Shown here piece by piece: positions 35,903 to 48,175 of a DNA stretch of 64,000 nt; the stretch's first letter is position 1, and each line of letters opens with the position of its first letter. The stretch lies in contig CM068584.1 in the NCBI GenBank assembly GCA_035048485.1, positions 65,756,679 through 65,820,678 on the forward strand. The letters are read 5' to 3'. The notes under the pieces were generated by a model, which did not search any database, was not told the origin of the DNA, and saw nothing but the letters and a program-made list of their open reading frames with translations. The DNA comes from Pteria penguin. Taxonomy: Eukaryota; Mollusca; Bivalvia; Pterioida; Pteriidae. The position numbers and the translations under genes are program-made.

Positions 35903-38331
35903 ATGCATTATACATGTTTTGAAGATCAGAATAGATACATTTATATAAAACTTCTAATTTGCATTTGGTTTCAATGTACGGCAAATTGTCCTCTAAACGA
36001 ATCAGCATGGCAAAGTAGGAGCGCAATATGGATGTGTAAATCACCGCTGCAATATCATTGCATCGTTGCTAACAACGGAGATTTGATGGAAATTTGCCTC
36101 AGGACAAAATATTTAATTTCTAAAAGTAAGTATCCCTTATTCTGGCATTTATATATTTTGGCTCTTTAATGACAAAAATAATTACATTTACCCCACTTGA
36201 TCAAAACATGATTATGGTGTGTCTCCGTCGATTACCATTTTTCATAATATGCCATCTAAGAGGACCAATAAATTCCTTTTCTTTATAAATCATTTTGCCC
36301 TGATGTCTTATGCAGTACTCAAGTGATTTAATCGAACTGTAGTTATGGGTTCGAGTCCCATATATGTAAATGATTTTGGACTATCAGTAATCTTTGGCAC
36401 GTCCTAAGTCGATCACTAAGAATTAATTGCGTCAAGAACAGGGGTGTGTGGGCGATTTTTGTGCATTTAATAGAACTTCTCACCAATAATCCATGAATGA
36501 CGAAAAAAAGAATTTAACAATGAACGGAAATAAAAATTAGAATTTGAGGGAAATGAAAAAGTGGAGCGAAGAATCCGTTCACTTAAAGGTATTTACAACA
36601 ATATTTGCTTTCCTATTTACCTTGTTGATACACAGAAGAATTATTTAGTCAGATTTATATTTCATAGATATAAGTTTAACATCGTTTGTTTACACACACT
36701 TTCGAATGGATCTCTTATCATTTCAACCCTTTTACATTTGAATCTGAAAATATATACCTTTATAAACCTACAAACATGAATAATTAAAAGACTGCAAAAT
36801 ATATAAATATCGCCTATATGTGCTTGTATATATTTCATTATCATCGTCATTATGATTGATTAAAGGTTGACGTGGATGTATTTGATGTTCGATATTAAGT
36901 CGGCGTGGCCTAGTGGTATCGCTTCGGACTCCTGATCGGGAGGCCGGGGTTCGAGTCCCGCTCTGATCATGCCGGTGTCATGTCTTTTGAATGAGACAGT
37001 AAAATCCGAGGCCCCGAGTCATGGAATGCATGGCACGTTAAAGATCCCTCACTGTTCGGATGGGTCCGTTGCAAAGATCAAAATCTGTATGCCCCGCATT
37101 GGGCATCTGCCGTCACTATATACGTGAAATATACGTGCTGTGACGTAAAACAAAAATCAGTCAATCAGTCAATGTTCGATATTGTATGCATTATACTTAT
37201 GATTTACCTCTAATTAGAAACAGAAAATCTGTCTAATTCAAAATGTTTATTATCATTTTGTTTCCATCTATAAGTAACATTAATTGTCTCTAGGTGATGC
37301 GTGTTTGATGTCACAATTGTTTAAACTTAGCTATGAAATCCATTAAAACCAGTATCAAACACATTAACGTTGGTTAAATTAAGTTAAACACCGCTTAAAG
37401 CAGTCGCGTGAAATCAAGTCTTCGGAGATGAACATGGTAAATTCTATGTTCATAAAACGTTGATATGAACGACCTAAGTTGGAAAGATAAGGAAACTAAA
37501 AATCAAAATATCCTAATACAGCTTGCATAATTTGTATAGACTCCAGTATGAGTTTAATGAGCATTCTTACCATTTGAACTCTCTGTGTAAGTGTCTTTTC
37601 AATGTAACTGAATAGTAATGTTATTTATCATGCCATATAGCTCGATTTTAAATTCTAATATTTTTACGAGGTCAATTTATCCTTTAGTGGTCTTCATCTT
37701 TTCTTCTTATGGCTCATTCTAGCTTAGTTTGTTTGAAATACAATGTGTGCACTTAATAATTATACGTATTGTAATGTGTGTAAATGTTTTGCAGAATGCC
37801 CAATTCTGAATATTAATAATTCAAGTATAACGCCACTATTTGAGTGTAGCAATGGCGTATGTCCAGAAGATGGCTATGCGTCGAATGAACTTTACAAATG
37901 TAAGTAGAATTATTCATACAGTGAGGTGCAGTCCTAACATAACATTATGTTCACGTCGCGTTAACGTGAAGTTTGCTGTCGTCGTGCGCTCGGGACTGCT
38001 GAGCACACGCGTTTGCGTTAACGCAGATTTCTACGTGAACTTAATTTCGAGAACGCGTGAACGCGCTTGACTGCCGCGTTAACGTGCTTGACTGCCGCGT
38101 GAACGTGCTTGACAGCCACGTTCGCTTGCTTACAACTTATAATTTGTATTAACATGTTCATATAGAAGAATTTGAAGGAATATATATATATATATATTGT
38201 GTATATAAATATTAAAACATATAAATAAAATATTTAGAAATAAATAAAACCCTTCCGAGTTAAGGGATATTTTTAAAAACATTGAACAGAATTTCCGAAC
38301 AATGACTTTAATTAAATTCTTGCTTTAGGAA

Positions 38332-38401
<70 letters not shown>

Positions 38402-41400
38402 TTAATAATAATGATAATAATTATGAAATTAAAATCAATAAAGATAATAATAATGATGATAAGTACTATATTCATAAATAAGAAAATAGCTTTATCAAAA
38501 TTAATAATAATAAATACATAAATAAGAAACACATGTAAATACATAAATTAGTTATAAATGAATCAACAAATAAGAAAAAGATACATAAATAAATTAACTA
38601 AAAATAAATAAATAAATGAAATTAGAAAGTAATCATGCTAGTATAAAGTGACGAATTTTTTTTTTCATAAATACCTTATTGCATGTCTACGCGATAATTT
38701 CCTTTGCTATATTACATATGAAATCCTTAATGCAGGGTGTCATTTTAAAATAACATTTAATACACGTTTTTACGGCAACATTCGCGGTAATTTAATTAGA
38801 TCCATTTTATTTTCTCCGTCTGCACTGCATAGAGAATTACAAATATAGACATGTGAACGTGCGACGGACCGAGCGCACGCGGGAATAAATGCGTTAACGC
38901 GAATTCCCTCCCGCGTTAACGCAGGGAGCGCACGCGCGTCCGGTCGAGCAGTCCTGGCACGTGTGCTAAAGCAGTCCTCGCGACTGCTTTTCGCGTTAAC
39001 GTGAATGTTATGTTAGGACTGCACCCATCTGTATTTGTGGGATTTTGGTAGGTTTTCAGTACAGTAATAAATATATTATGTAAAACAACTAACTCTAGTA
39101 AATGGCTGTATAATGACAGGACAGTTGTTTTATTATATTGCACTCAAATGTTGCAATTATAATGACAGAAAAACGCAATCATATATCTATGTATGTAACA
39201 GGCATTTTGATTGATTTGAAAATCATTAGTATATCTTATCCACGATTCTTTTTCCTGACGAAGTAATTTCCCGCGTTTTCTTAACTGTGTCGTCAATATT
39301 CACAGAAATGTGGCAGAAATGTACAGAATGAGAAATAGAGCAGACATAATATACCTATTTCTGAAAATATAAAACATATGTGAAGGGCATTAAATGATTA
39401 GGGATGAATCTAATTTGTTTTTCGGTGGATAGAGGTATACCTCCATCCAATGAAAACAAAAATTAAATTAATACTAACAAAGCTATAATCTTCAAATATT
39501 ACGTAAAGGGTTATAAAATCAACTAATTTAATAAAAGTCACCTTATTTAACAATTTTTGGTATTTATTCAAATCATAATTTTACAGCTTTAGCACATCTT
39601 ATGAAATTTTTCTGATACCGCGGTATATATTTTTAAGCTGCAGACATGTATGTAAGGTGGAACCCACACAGGAAACAATTACTATCAAATGCAACTTTGC
39701 TTTGACTCCCCGGCGTTGACGAATGCTTCTTTTTCTAAAACGCATATAATTTAAAGCTAACAACTACATATATGTTTCTCTTATTTTAGATCCAGCATGT
39801 TTCCACGGGGGGACATTGGAGTATTCAACAATGTAATTATATAATACGATTTATATACTGCATGAATTTAAGCACCTAGCAAAGTAATAGTGACACAAAA
39901 GCTGCAAATGATGTGAAAAATGAAATATTTTCCAATGCTCTTAATTATTCCTAAGTTGATTTCAATGAATTAAGCCATTCTACACTTCCTTAATGAGATG
40001 TCGCTGACTATTTCTAGGCACCTGAACTCTGCTCCTTTTAAAAGAATACATGGATGTCCATTATAGGTACTGTAGGTGCCACAATGATAATGTATCACTA
40101 ACATTCCACTTTCACATTCTATTTAGGTTTTCATTTCTGCCATTGCATTGAAGCCAACATGGTGCATGAATTAAAATAGATTGTCCATGTTGTATTATAT
40201 ATTTGGTAATATGATCGAACACATAATGCCCTATGCTACACTCTATGAGAAAACATAAAACTAACACAACGAGATCTATTGTATGCGTGTACGTTTTGAG
40301 AGAGATTCATCATATTCGGTTCTGTTAACAATTCTTTTTTTATCATTTATTGTTTCATTCTTGCATTATCCACGGGTTTGGCTTTTCGAGATCGTGTTTC
40401 AAACTCTTTAACTTGGAACATGTTTGTCGCAGTCAACTAATGGTTTTATATACCAATTGCCATTAATTTTACTTCTTTTGATATTAATTCTTTCACAATT
40501 GATGATAAGTGTATGTATTGCATACTCCGTGGATAAAACGTCAGTTTAATGAGATATATTATGTTACAGTTTACCACTTTCCAAAAACACGACGTCTCAA
40601 ATCTCTCTAAATAATGAAAAAGATATTTACTCGAAAGAGGACCATCTTCTTACAACTCCAAACCATCACATGACAGGTTAGATACAAAACAGTGTCTATC
40701 TATAAACTATAATCAAAATAATTGTGTGTTGCCAAATCAGTTTTCTGTATATTTAGGTGAATGTGTGCGAGGTGAGATTTCAAGTAAAACACACCACAAA
40801 TCTATCATGTCTAGTAATGACTTAAAGTGTTTCTGTATGTTTGTTAGGGTAAAAATGTAATGTACATATACTGCATGATGGAAATTTGTGTTATGTTACA
40901 GAAAAAAGAGGAGTTACTGGCTCAGTTATGTGGCAGAAGTCACCATGGAGCTATACAATACATGAATATAAATAATATACTAGAACATATAACACATTAC
41001 AAAAATATTTGATTGTAGTGCAATTACGATACCGACTTAGGACGGTCATTTAATTTGACAAAAGTCAAACAAATGGTGTGGTTAACCGGTTTACGGGCAC
41101 AGATACACTTTATTCCAAATAACTTCCGGTAATACTTTTCCTAAAACCAATTGCATTGACCGTAGCGGCCGGAGTAAACGCTGCCATCTGGGATGTTTTC
41201 AAAGTGGAAACAGAAGTGATATAACTTCTCCTTATCACTTTTATGTCCTTTAGTTGCTTTGTAAGCACAAAGTTGGATATTAGATAGATTAATAGATATG
41301 ATGTTTTGACTGGACATATTGTTTCTCAGGATGTTTACAGTAATGTGAGTAAAGATTAATGTTATTAATGAAGAACAGACCATACCATTTCAAAGCTTTG

Positions 41401-44400
41401 TAGATTAGCCCCCTACAGATGTTATTACTTTTTACCGGTATTGTTTAAATGTGGATGTAAGATGAGTATAATAGATAGATAAATAAAGTCAATAAAGTGG
41501 AACATTACGTCATTGCACGTTGATAGTCATTGGGGATATGGAGTGTGAAAGGATGTATTTCGCTCTTCTACAATTCATAAAAGAATCAGAAGAGCTTTAT
41601 TTCTTAAGCAAATGTACACTTTGTCAGAGTTGTATCGGCCTTATAATGACGTCATCAAAATGTTTTGTGGAGGGATGGATTGAGGTTCAGAAGAGAAGTG
41701 ATGCCACTGGGATTGTATGTGCTAAAATTGATGTCAGGGATGATTTAAGGGTAAAATTTACGTCTTTCTGGATTGTATTTTTTATCTCTCAATTGTGAAA
41801 TTTGAAAAAAGAGGGCTATTTTACCGAAATAGATATCAAATTTATTTTTTCTGGATAAAACTTGGGTTTGGTAGTAATATGGGACACCGTCGTTGAGATT
41901 TAGCGGTTTCAAAAAAAAAAAATAAATAAATAAAACAATACATTTTTGAAACATGGAAGTAATTCTCATCACATTTAAATAAAATCTTGGTGAGAATGAT
42001 TCCCGTGATTGATTCACACTTGAACTCAAGAATTGATTATGTTTCTTTCCTTCTCAATTCGACTGATTGTAGACGGTCTTTTGCCGGAGATTTAATGTTC
42101 AGCATTGTCTACATCGGTGTTACGGTGATGTCATATGTACCTAAATACTGTGATGAAAGCAAATAAGCTCGTGTAATTTATCAGTATTTCCCTAATTGAT
42201 GAGAGATCCACCTCCTATGTGATATCTGTGGATATTTCAGAAAAAGGGTGTTTAGTATGAGTGTCATTACAATATAAGAACAGCTTAAGTGTTCCTTTGT
42301 AATTAGTTCACAACGAGGAAGAACATCCCCTAGGTGTTCAAAAATAGGAACATGAGAAAAAGACAAAATAATCTTTACTGCCTGGTGGTGATAGATAAAT
42401 CAATTATTACACGACAAATTTCAATCCCTTGTCGGCCGTGTCTTTTGTTTGCTGGTACGGGCATCCGTTTCAAACAGTGTGACGACATTTAAGCTTCCCA
42501 CCCATTGATCGTGGCGTAAAGCCAGACATTTGCATTTGTAGCGACGTTTCCATTTCCCACATGTGATGTTAGTCTCTTATGCGATTATTTTAACCGCAAC
42601 CTAAAATTCACTTGGGATGCATTGTGTCCCTCTAACCACCACTATTAATGAAATTCTGTCAGTTCATAAATGATTTTTCTGTGTTCCCTATCTTTGTCTC
42701 TGTCTGCAACCACTGTTAGAAGTAAATCTCGCCCTCCTCTGCTGTCCACGCCTGCTTGCGTCCCCCCCCCCCCCTATTTTTGTTATCTCTTTCAATATGA
42801 TCTGAATATTTTCTGAATTATATCTTCCTATACCAGATGACACTGAGACCCATCGTAAATGACTAAAATTGATCAAATTGATCAAAATTGTTTGCAATTT
42901 TCACATCAATACTTTATCTAGAAATATTTTAACATGTAAATGAAAATTATATCATTAGAATATTCATTTTGTTTTCTTCTCGCTTTAACGATAGCGTGGC
43001 GATACAGCGAGATGTTTATTTCGCCTTGTAATTGACGGTGCGCTTAGAATCAATGAGCATAAACGCCATATGTTCACTGGCGTTGACCTGGGTCACGGTT
43101 GTATTAAATCCAGTGAAGTGAGGTTTTTCAAGTAAATAAGCCAATTAACCGTAAACAGCTGATCGCCGAAGCGAAAACGATGGGTGACACGGGCACACAT
43201 AAGGTTTTTTTTTTTTCTTTTTTACATCTATAATTTTCAGTTTTTAATTTATTTCTACCGGCTCATAAAATGAGGTAAGTATGTTTCCCCCGATTTAATT
43301 GATACCATTTTTATATAAAAAAAGCATTCCTAGAAATGACCACAGTCCATTAAAAAGAATAAAAGATAGAAAGATAGCCTCACCCTCTCTGTCAAAACGA
43401 ACGGTCCTCCATGTTGTTTTAGCGAGTCATTGATTACATCGATATACATAGTAAACAATCATGCATTATAAAGTTCTCAGATAAGAGAACTCATTACCAA
43501 AAGAATGTCTATAGAAGTAATTATGATTATTTGTGTAAAATTACCCTGTAGCTTTAATTTACAACGTTTTATTTATCAAAAGTTTCATTTCATCATCTAT
43601 AATAGGCCTACATAAATTTTAAGCACGGCGTGGCCGTGTGGGTTAACACTAACTACGAACGACTATTACATTCGAATTAATAATTATTGGTATATACATT
43701 AATTAACGATTTGACGATTTTATATAGTTTATTGTAATTTTATAACTCTTTTAGTATATATACGATTTTGCACGAGTTTCCTCTGCCTCGGCGACTTCCT
43801 CGTACATGTATATAATTCTATACAGAAATGCACATCTCTATGTAATATATACCAAGAATTAGATATTGAGCGATTAAATAAGACATCATTTAATCATTTG
43901 GATCTTCAGACTTAATTGCAGTTAGATCTAGGGTTGAGAGGCTATTTACATTTAAGGAAAATTTTTTTTTTATTTTGTATAAGCAAGGGAGATAAAACTT
44001 AGAGCCTATTTCAATTTGAATGATTGGTTTTAATCCTCTAAAGTTAATTTTGGTATCTATATCAGTGGCAAATCCAGAATTTCCGAAAGGGGGGGGGTGT
44101 AAAACTTCAATATTGCCCAAATAAATACTCCGCCAATTTAGGTGCCTAATCTGAAGATTTACTCATACTTGTGGCAAAAAGGCGGGTGCCCCTATAAATC
44201 CGCCACTGTGTGTATAACAAGGAGATAGCAAGTCATGATAAGGTACTCAGTACGAAACACTAATCGGGTAACCTGATATTCACGAAAAATAAAAAGGTTT
44301 TAAATACGAATTTTTTTCTTTTACATAACTATGTATTGAACACTATATAAAACAGTTTTAATTTTTATATTCCCCTGATATACCTGTAATTGGCCCTCGA

Positions 44401-47085
44401 AAACATGTGTTTTCAGTACAGCTCGCATGAAAACGCCAGCGAAAGCGATGACTCTTCGTGATGTGCAACCAGATGGTCAGTCCCAAGAGAAATTCTATAA
44501 TATCTTTAATAGATGGCTTCCTACTCAAGTTGCAACATTTTCAATATATCGAGGGTAACGTCATGTAAGGCGATCACCTGTCACCTGTACAGCTCAATTA
44601 TTACGTAATATCACCTTATCCTGTTGTTTGAGCCAGCAAATATCACCCTTCATTTCGTATCTTTTGTCAAGATATAAATTAGTCTTGATTAACTGGGTAT
44701 TGATAAAAATGAAGGACAAGGACTAATTATCAGATTCTGTTTATAAGACATCGTGAAGGATTATCACGAAGGAGACGTAAAGAACAGGAATTGAAATCAA
44801 ACTTTACAACATTTCGTATTTATGCAGGGTTTATATTTGAGATAATAACAATTATAATCAAAGCTTTTATATTTTTTTATAATGAACATAATACAGATAT
44901 TAGATTAATATATGATGAAAAAATTAAGCTATAGTGTGATAAATTTAAAAGGTATCTGAATTTTTCTTTTTTTTTTTTCTTTTTTGGCACATTTAAAAAA
45001 AAAGTTATCTGCTCCTGATTTATATAACCGTTTTTGTTTTTTTTTTCCTTTTACAGAGCTTGTTTTTGTTATCCAATCAAAATTCCTTTAAATATTCTTA
45101 TAAGTAACATTTCAAAAAAGTTTTTACATAAATATGAATCCTTGTATATGTTTTTAGAAAAATGACCTTGGACATTTGGACAAAGTTAAAAAATATTTTT
45201 GGTCAAGTTTTAAGAGTTCATATTTGAGGTAATAAGACTTATTATCAATGTTTTTATCTTTTTTTTCATAATACCTGTAGTACATAGAGTAGAAAATATA
45301 AAAATAATACATTTATGCATAACTGATTAAGTTTTACACCCATGAAATTGCAAGGTTGTGCATTTTGATTTGCTGTAAAAAGTGTATGAAAATGCGATAT
45401 TGTCCATTTTCTAATCCTCATATCTTGTAAGGTATTTGAGATAAACCGGTGATATTTTCAGATTTTGTTAACTATAAAATGTACTTTGTAAGTTATTTAC
45501 TTTTTGATACATTGTTATACAACCAAATGACTTATAGCTATCTTTAAAGTGTATCTCATGTGTTTTTAAGGAAAGAGTTTGGGCCTTACTACAGATGATT
45601 CCAGTTTTATAGAGAGTACGACCCAAATACAGAATGAACGTGAAATACTGGAAGCTATTGGTAAACAATTTTACCATGATTCTATTTACACTGTAATTAA
45701 TTCATATAAATATGTTTCACAATTTGTTTTTATAAAACCTATCCGCTATTTACAATTACGTTTGAGTAGAGTGCTTGATTCTGACCAACCTTTTTGTTAC
45801 AGGATAATAATAATAATTCCTGAGCCCCATGCCAGACACAGCATGTCCATGGCTTACATATGTTTTCATATTGTTAATGAGTACAAAATCACGATTCCGA
45901 AAGAAAGTGGCATAACAAATTTTCTTCCGATTCTCTTCAAGGGGCAATTTTATAATGGCAGAAAACAGGAATAACCACTTGAATCAAATGTAGTAATCAC
46001 CAAGGGAAACACCACAAGTTAACAACTTTATTAGTTATAATAAGTAGTCCTCCAAAGGGAAGTAAATATACTAAAAGAAATAACACAAAAACTCTTTGCC
46101 GCAAATTTCGGCAATACAGTAGATCTTCGTAACATCCATCTTTACATGTCTAATATAAACAAGCGTGTCTATATTAAACATGTAAAGATAGGTGTTACGT
46201 AGATCTACTGTACTATTCTAACTACTGCTTGATAAAGGCCAGGAGGCCGAAAATTTGCGGGAAAGAGTGTTTGTGTTATTTCTTTTACAATTTTGTTGTT
46301 TGAATATCTATACACAAAAATATGTATTACAGGGGGATTCTTGATGATGTCATTACCAATGAATGTCTTCGTCATCGTTTTCATGATACGAATACGGCAG
46401 TAAGTGTTTATTCAAATACTAAAACTATTACATACTAAGTTAACTGTAAAGAATGATATTTTCAAAAAACCACATAATAAGCATTAAAAATGGTTTTTAT
46501 TTCATTTTACACCTATAGTTATTTCTTTAATCTATTGATTAATCTATTAATGCATTGATAATATCAGGGGCAGGCTTGGTGTAGTGGTTAAGCCCTTGGC
46601 TTGCGTCGACGACGATCAAGGTTCACTTTCCGGTTTGCACCACCATTTTAAAGAGGTTGCTTACCTTCTGCTTCCATATCGCAATACAACTAAACTTTGT
46701 GGATAGCGACGTGAAGCGCTATTCAATCAGTCAACCAATTCTTAATCATCTTATTTTGCTGTTTAGAAAAAAGAGACAAAGGGCATTGCAGACTGTAAAA
46801 CTGGATGTCCACGTAACAGTGAATGATGACGTCAATATCTATGAATTCATCACTGATGTGGAAACTCAGCTATCAGTCATACAGGAGAATAGAAACACGA
46901 ACGACTATGGTTATGATAATGCTGCTGCTGCTGCTGATGATGATGATAATGATGATCCTGCTGATGATGAAAATGGGGGTGGTGAGAACAGCGGTGGTGG
47001 TGATCAGGATAGCTATGAAGATGTATTTGGTGTTACTGAAAATGATTGCATAGTTGATGATCTTTATGATATTAATAAAGGTTGA
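35903..47085 (+). CDS. Seven-exon gene for a 301-aa single-pass membrane protein, Cys-rich ectodomain
   Basis: Exons 35903-36125, 37795-37899, 39790-39832, 44417-44475, 45571-45660, 46333-46399 and 46767-47085 all have AG/GT borders and join without a phase error into 906 nt. Exon 1 carries a possible signal sequence (IYIKLLICIWFQCTA), then NCPLNESAWQSRSAIWMCK, YHCIVANNG and MEICL. Exon 2 gives CPILNINNSS, FECSNGVCPEDGYASNELYK and exon 3 YPACFHGG. Exons 4 and 5 form a Ser/Thr/Asp stalk. Exon 6 is hydrophobic (GFLMMSLPMNVFVIVFMIRI), followed by basic QKKRQR, as expected for a membrane anchor. Exon 7 encodes a cytoplasmic tail with an Ala/Asp/Gly low-complexity stretch and ends DLYDINKG. It resembles uncharacterised mollusc type I membrane proteins with a CPxxxxxW...YHC...EIC pattern. 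Exon 1 start and function are uncertain. Confidence 0.7.
36335..36555. repeat. Fragment of composite-block tail
   Basis: GTTATGGGTTCGAGTCCCAT followed by ATGTAAATGATTTTGGA and a later CCATGAATGACGAAAAAAAG resemble 16172-16740 and 34955-35130. It lies in intron 1 of the membrane-protein gene. Confidence 0.55.
36900..37174 (+). mobile_element. tRNA-derived SINE, copy 1
   Basis: A tRNA-like head with an A-box-like GTGGCCTAGTGGTATCGC and a perfect B box GGTTCGAGTCC is followed by a body ending CATCTGCCGTCACTATATAC and GTGACGTAAAAC, and a TCAG/TCAA tail. The same body and tail occur at 55831-56110, 61712-61953 and 47981-48175. It is inserted in intron 1 of the membrane-protein gene. Confidence 0.85.
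37919..39031. mobile_element. 1.1-kb TA-flanked MITE with GTTAAC palindromes, copy 1
   Basis: The ends CAGTGAGGTGCAGTCCTAAC and (reverse complement) CAGATGGGTGCAGTCCTAAC form imperfect terminal inverted repeats flanked by TA on both sides, as in Tc1/mariner-type insertions. GC-rich subterminal zones carry six GTTAAC sites, mostly as GCGTTAACG, and three 21-bp direct repeats (CGCGTGAACGCGCTTGACTG type, about 38054-38116). The centre is AT-rich, with a TAA microsatellite. No transposase is encoded. It begins 19 bp after the exon 2 donor of the membrane-protein gene. Confidence 0.85.
38331..38411. repeat. (TAA)n microsatellite inside MITE copy 1
   Basis: About 23 TAA triplets in the AT-rich centre of the element. 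MITE copy 2 has a similar tract at 60045-60120. Confidence 0.95.
39033..40925. other. Intronic sequence around exon 3, nothing further recognised
   Basis: Apart from the 43-nt exon at 39790-39832, no gene or RNA is seen. 40590-40700 resembles 24925-25030, suggesting a dispersed old repeat. Confidence 0.5.
40926..41115 (-). repeat. Dispersed repeat family, copy in intron 3
   Basis: On the minus strand GTAAACCGGTTAACCACACC is followed by AAATGACCGTCCTAAGTCGG and GGTGACTTCTGCC. Copies are at 27840-27975 (minus strand) and 62950-63045 (plus strand). The nature of the family is unknown. Confidence 0.65.
41116..44062. other. Long intron 3 sequence, no supported gene
   Basis: A plus-strand frame at 41520-41798 and a minus-strand frame at 41141-41383 lack family resemblance and splice partners. 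Short poly-C (42763-42773) and poly-T/A runs occur. A lone A-box-like GGCGTGGCCGTGTGGG at 43625 has no B box and is not called. Confidence 0.45.
44063..44208. mobile_element. 146-bp hAT-like MITE
   Basis: Ends are CAGTGGCAAATCCAGAATTT and (reverse complement) CAGTGGCGGATTTATAGGGG, with a G-run next to the left end and GGGTGCCCC near the right. This CAGTGGCGGAT terminus is typical of widespread hAT-type MITEs. A target-site duplication cannot be read with certainty. It lies in intron 3 of the membrane-protein gene, about 210 bp before exon 4. Confidence 0.7.
46074..46288. repeat. Foldback inverted repeat in intron 5
   Basis: The left arm has AAAAGAAATAACACAAA, CCGCAAATTTCGGC, ACAGTAGATCTTCGTAACAT and CTTTACATGTCTAATATA. 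The right arm has the complements in reverse order (TATATTAAACATGTAAAG, GTTACGTAGATCTACTGT, GCCGAAAATTTGCGG, GTGTTATTTCTTTT). The arms are about 90-120 bp and interrupted by an unpaired segment of about 35 nt in the right arm. It would form a long hairpin in the pre-mRNA 45 nt before exon 6. The GGCCAGGAGGCCGAAAATTT piece resembles hairpins found in Penelope-like elements. Confidence 0.85.
46566..46736 (+). mobile_element. Short tRNA-derived SINE of a second type
   Basis: GGCTTGGTGTAGTGGTTAAG (A-box-like) and GGTTCACTTTCC (B-box-like) are about 40 nt apart, followed by a short body and a CAATCAGTCAACC tail. It ends just before the acceptor of exon 7 of the membrane-protein gene, so an open frame running through it into the exon is misleading. 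Confidence 0.7.
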
Positions 47086-47134
47086 CATGGTGGGAGTGAT
47101 GATAATGATGGGCATGATTTTCGATAGAAACATC

Positions 47135-47140
47135 AATAAA
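47135..47140 (+). terminator. Poly(A) signal after the seven-exon membrane-protein gene
   Basis: AATAAA lies 50 nt after the stop codon at 47085, consistent with exon 7 being terminal. Confidence 0.55.
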
Positions 47141-47541
47141 CAGTCCATTAACATCAAGTGTACATTCATTTAAAATGAAAATCAATTATCAAATACATGT
47201 GAAATATATAATATATAATGAAAAAACACGGAAGATCCACCTAGATCCACCATTGACTGCAGCAATAATGTGACAGATAAAGTAATTTATTTCCTCGTCG
47301 AATATTAGGTTTTATTTCCTTTGTTCTACTGACTATATTCCAATCACATACAACACGATATGAAAAAAAAAAATAATAAATAAATAAAATTAAAAACTTA
47401 AAAACTTATGTGTAAATCGGATATATTTATCAATCACATTCCTGATATCAGATTCAGCCATACACGTATATGTCCATTGTAATCCTTCTTCAAACCTGAA
47501 GGAATCTAAGTATGCAAAAACAAGTGTCATGATGATGTTGG

Positions 47542-47590
<49 letters not shown>

Positions 47591-47980
47591 AATGATGCTG
47601 ATGATGATAATAACCTGCTCTGAATCTCCCATATTTGTCATGTGTCGATTACAGATTCACAGTAAATAACTATATCAAGATGTAAGTGTTATCAGTGATG
47701 TGCAAATGTAATGATTAGTCATAGCACAGAGCGGAAACATGATGATAATATGAATGATGACGATGATGTTGATGATAACTGCGACTGATTTTGATTGCAA
47801 ATGATGATTGGAATAATGATTATGATTATGAGAGGTCGCATTGAAGAACAAGAAAAGAAGAATAGGAGGAGGAGAAAAAAGGAGAGGAAAAATATGGTGA
47901 TAATAATAATGATGTGGAGGAGAGGAGGAGGTGCGTAAAGTAAAGGAAGTATTTTAATGCAAAATACTATTTCCATTGAC
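47141..47980. other. 3' flank with (ATG)n microsatellites
   Basis: About 17 ATG/GATG triplet repeats at 47538-47590 and further GAT-rich and GGA-rich tracts at 47738-47930. No gene is supported; the Ile/Ser-rich frames are triplet artefacts. Confidence 0.8.
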
Positions 47981-48175
47981 AATTATTGATTGATTATTGT
48001 AACGTCACTCCACGGTTATTTCACGTATATAGACGGCACCTGCCTGATGCATAGCATAGAAAATCTATCTTTGCAATGGACCCTCCCGTAGCAGTAAAGA
48101 TGTTTACGTGCTACGCTTACTTTGACGCGGGAACTCGGTTTTCATTGTCTAATCCCAATGCCGATAGGACTATGC
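47981..48175 (-). mobile_element. SINE body fragment, copy 4 (5' part lost or diverged)
   Basis: Read on the minus strand it has the SINE tail and body (AATCAATCAATAATT, GGAGTGACGTTACAATAATC, GCATCAGGCAGGTGCCGTC) in the order found at 55960-56110. The tRNA-like head is not recognisable. Confidence 0.7.

Noticed and set aside
36900..36972. Genuine tRNA gene (perfect B box GGTTCGAGTCC)
   Set aside because: The head is followed by a SINE body and TCAA tail shared with three other copies in the window. The cloverleaf is imperfect.
43618..43660. Isolated tRNA-like A box (GGCGTGGCCGTGTGGG)
   Set aside because: There is no B box, body or tail of either SINE type downstream.
45661..45974. Extension of exon 5 as a long single exon (open to 45974)
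   Set aside because: A good donor GTAAAC at 45661 fits the phase of exon 6. The continuation is AT-rich and lacks resemblance to anything.
46657..46766. Upstream part of the 142-residue frame as one exon with exon 7
   Set aside because: This part is the tail of a SINE. The coding part more likely starts at the TTTAG acceptor at 46766, which restores phase with exon 6.
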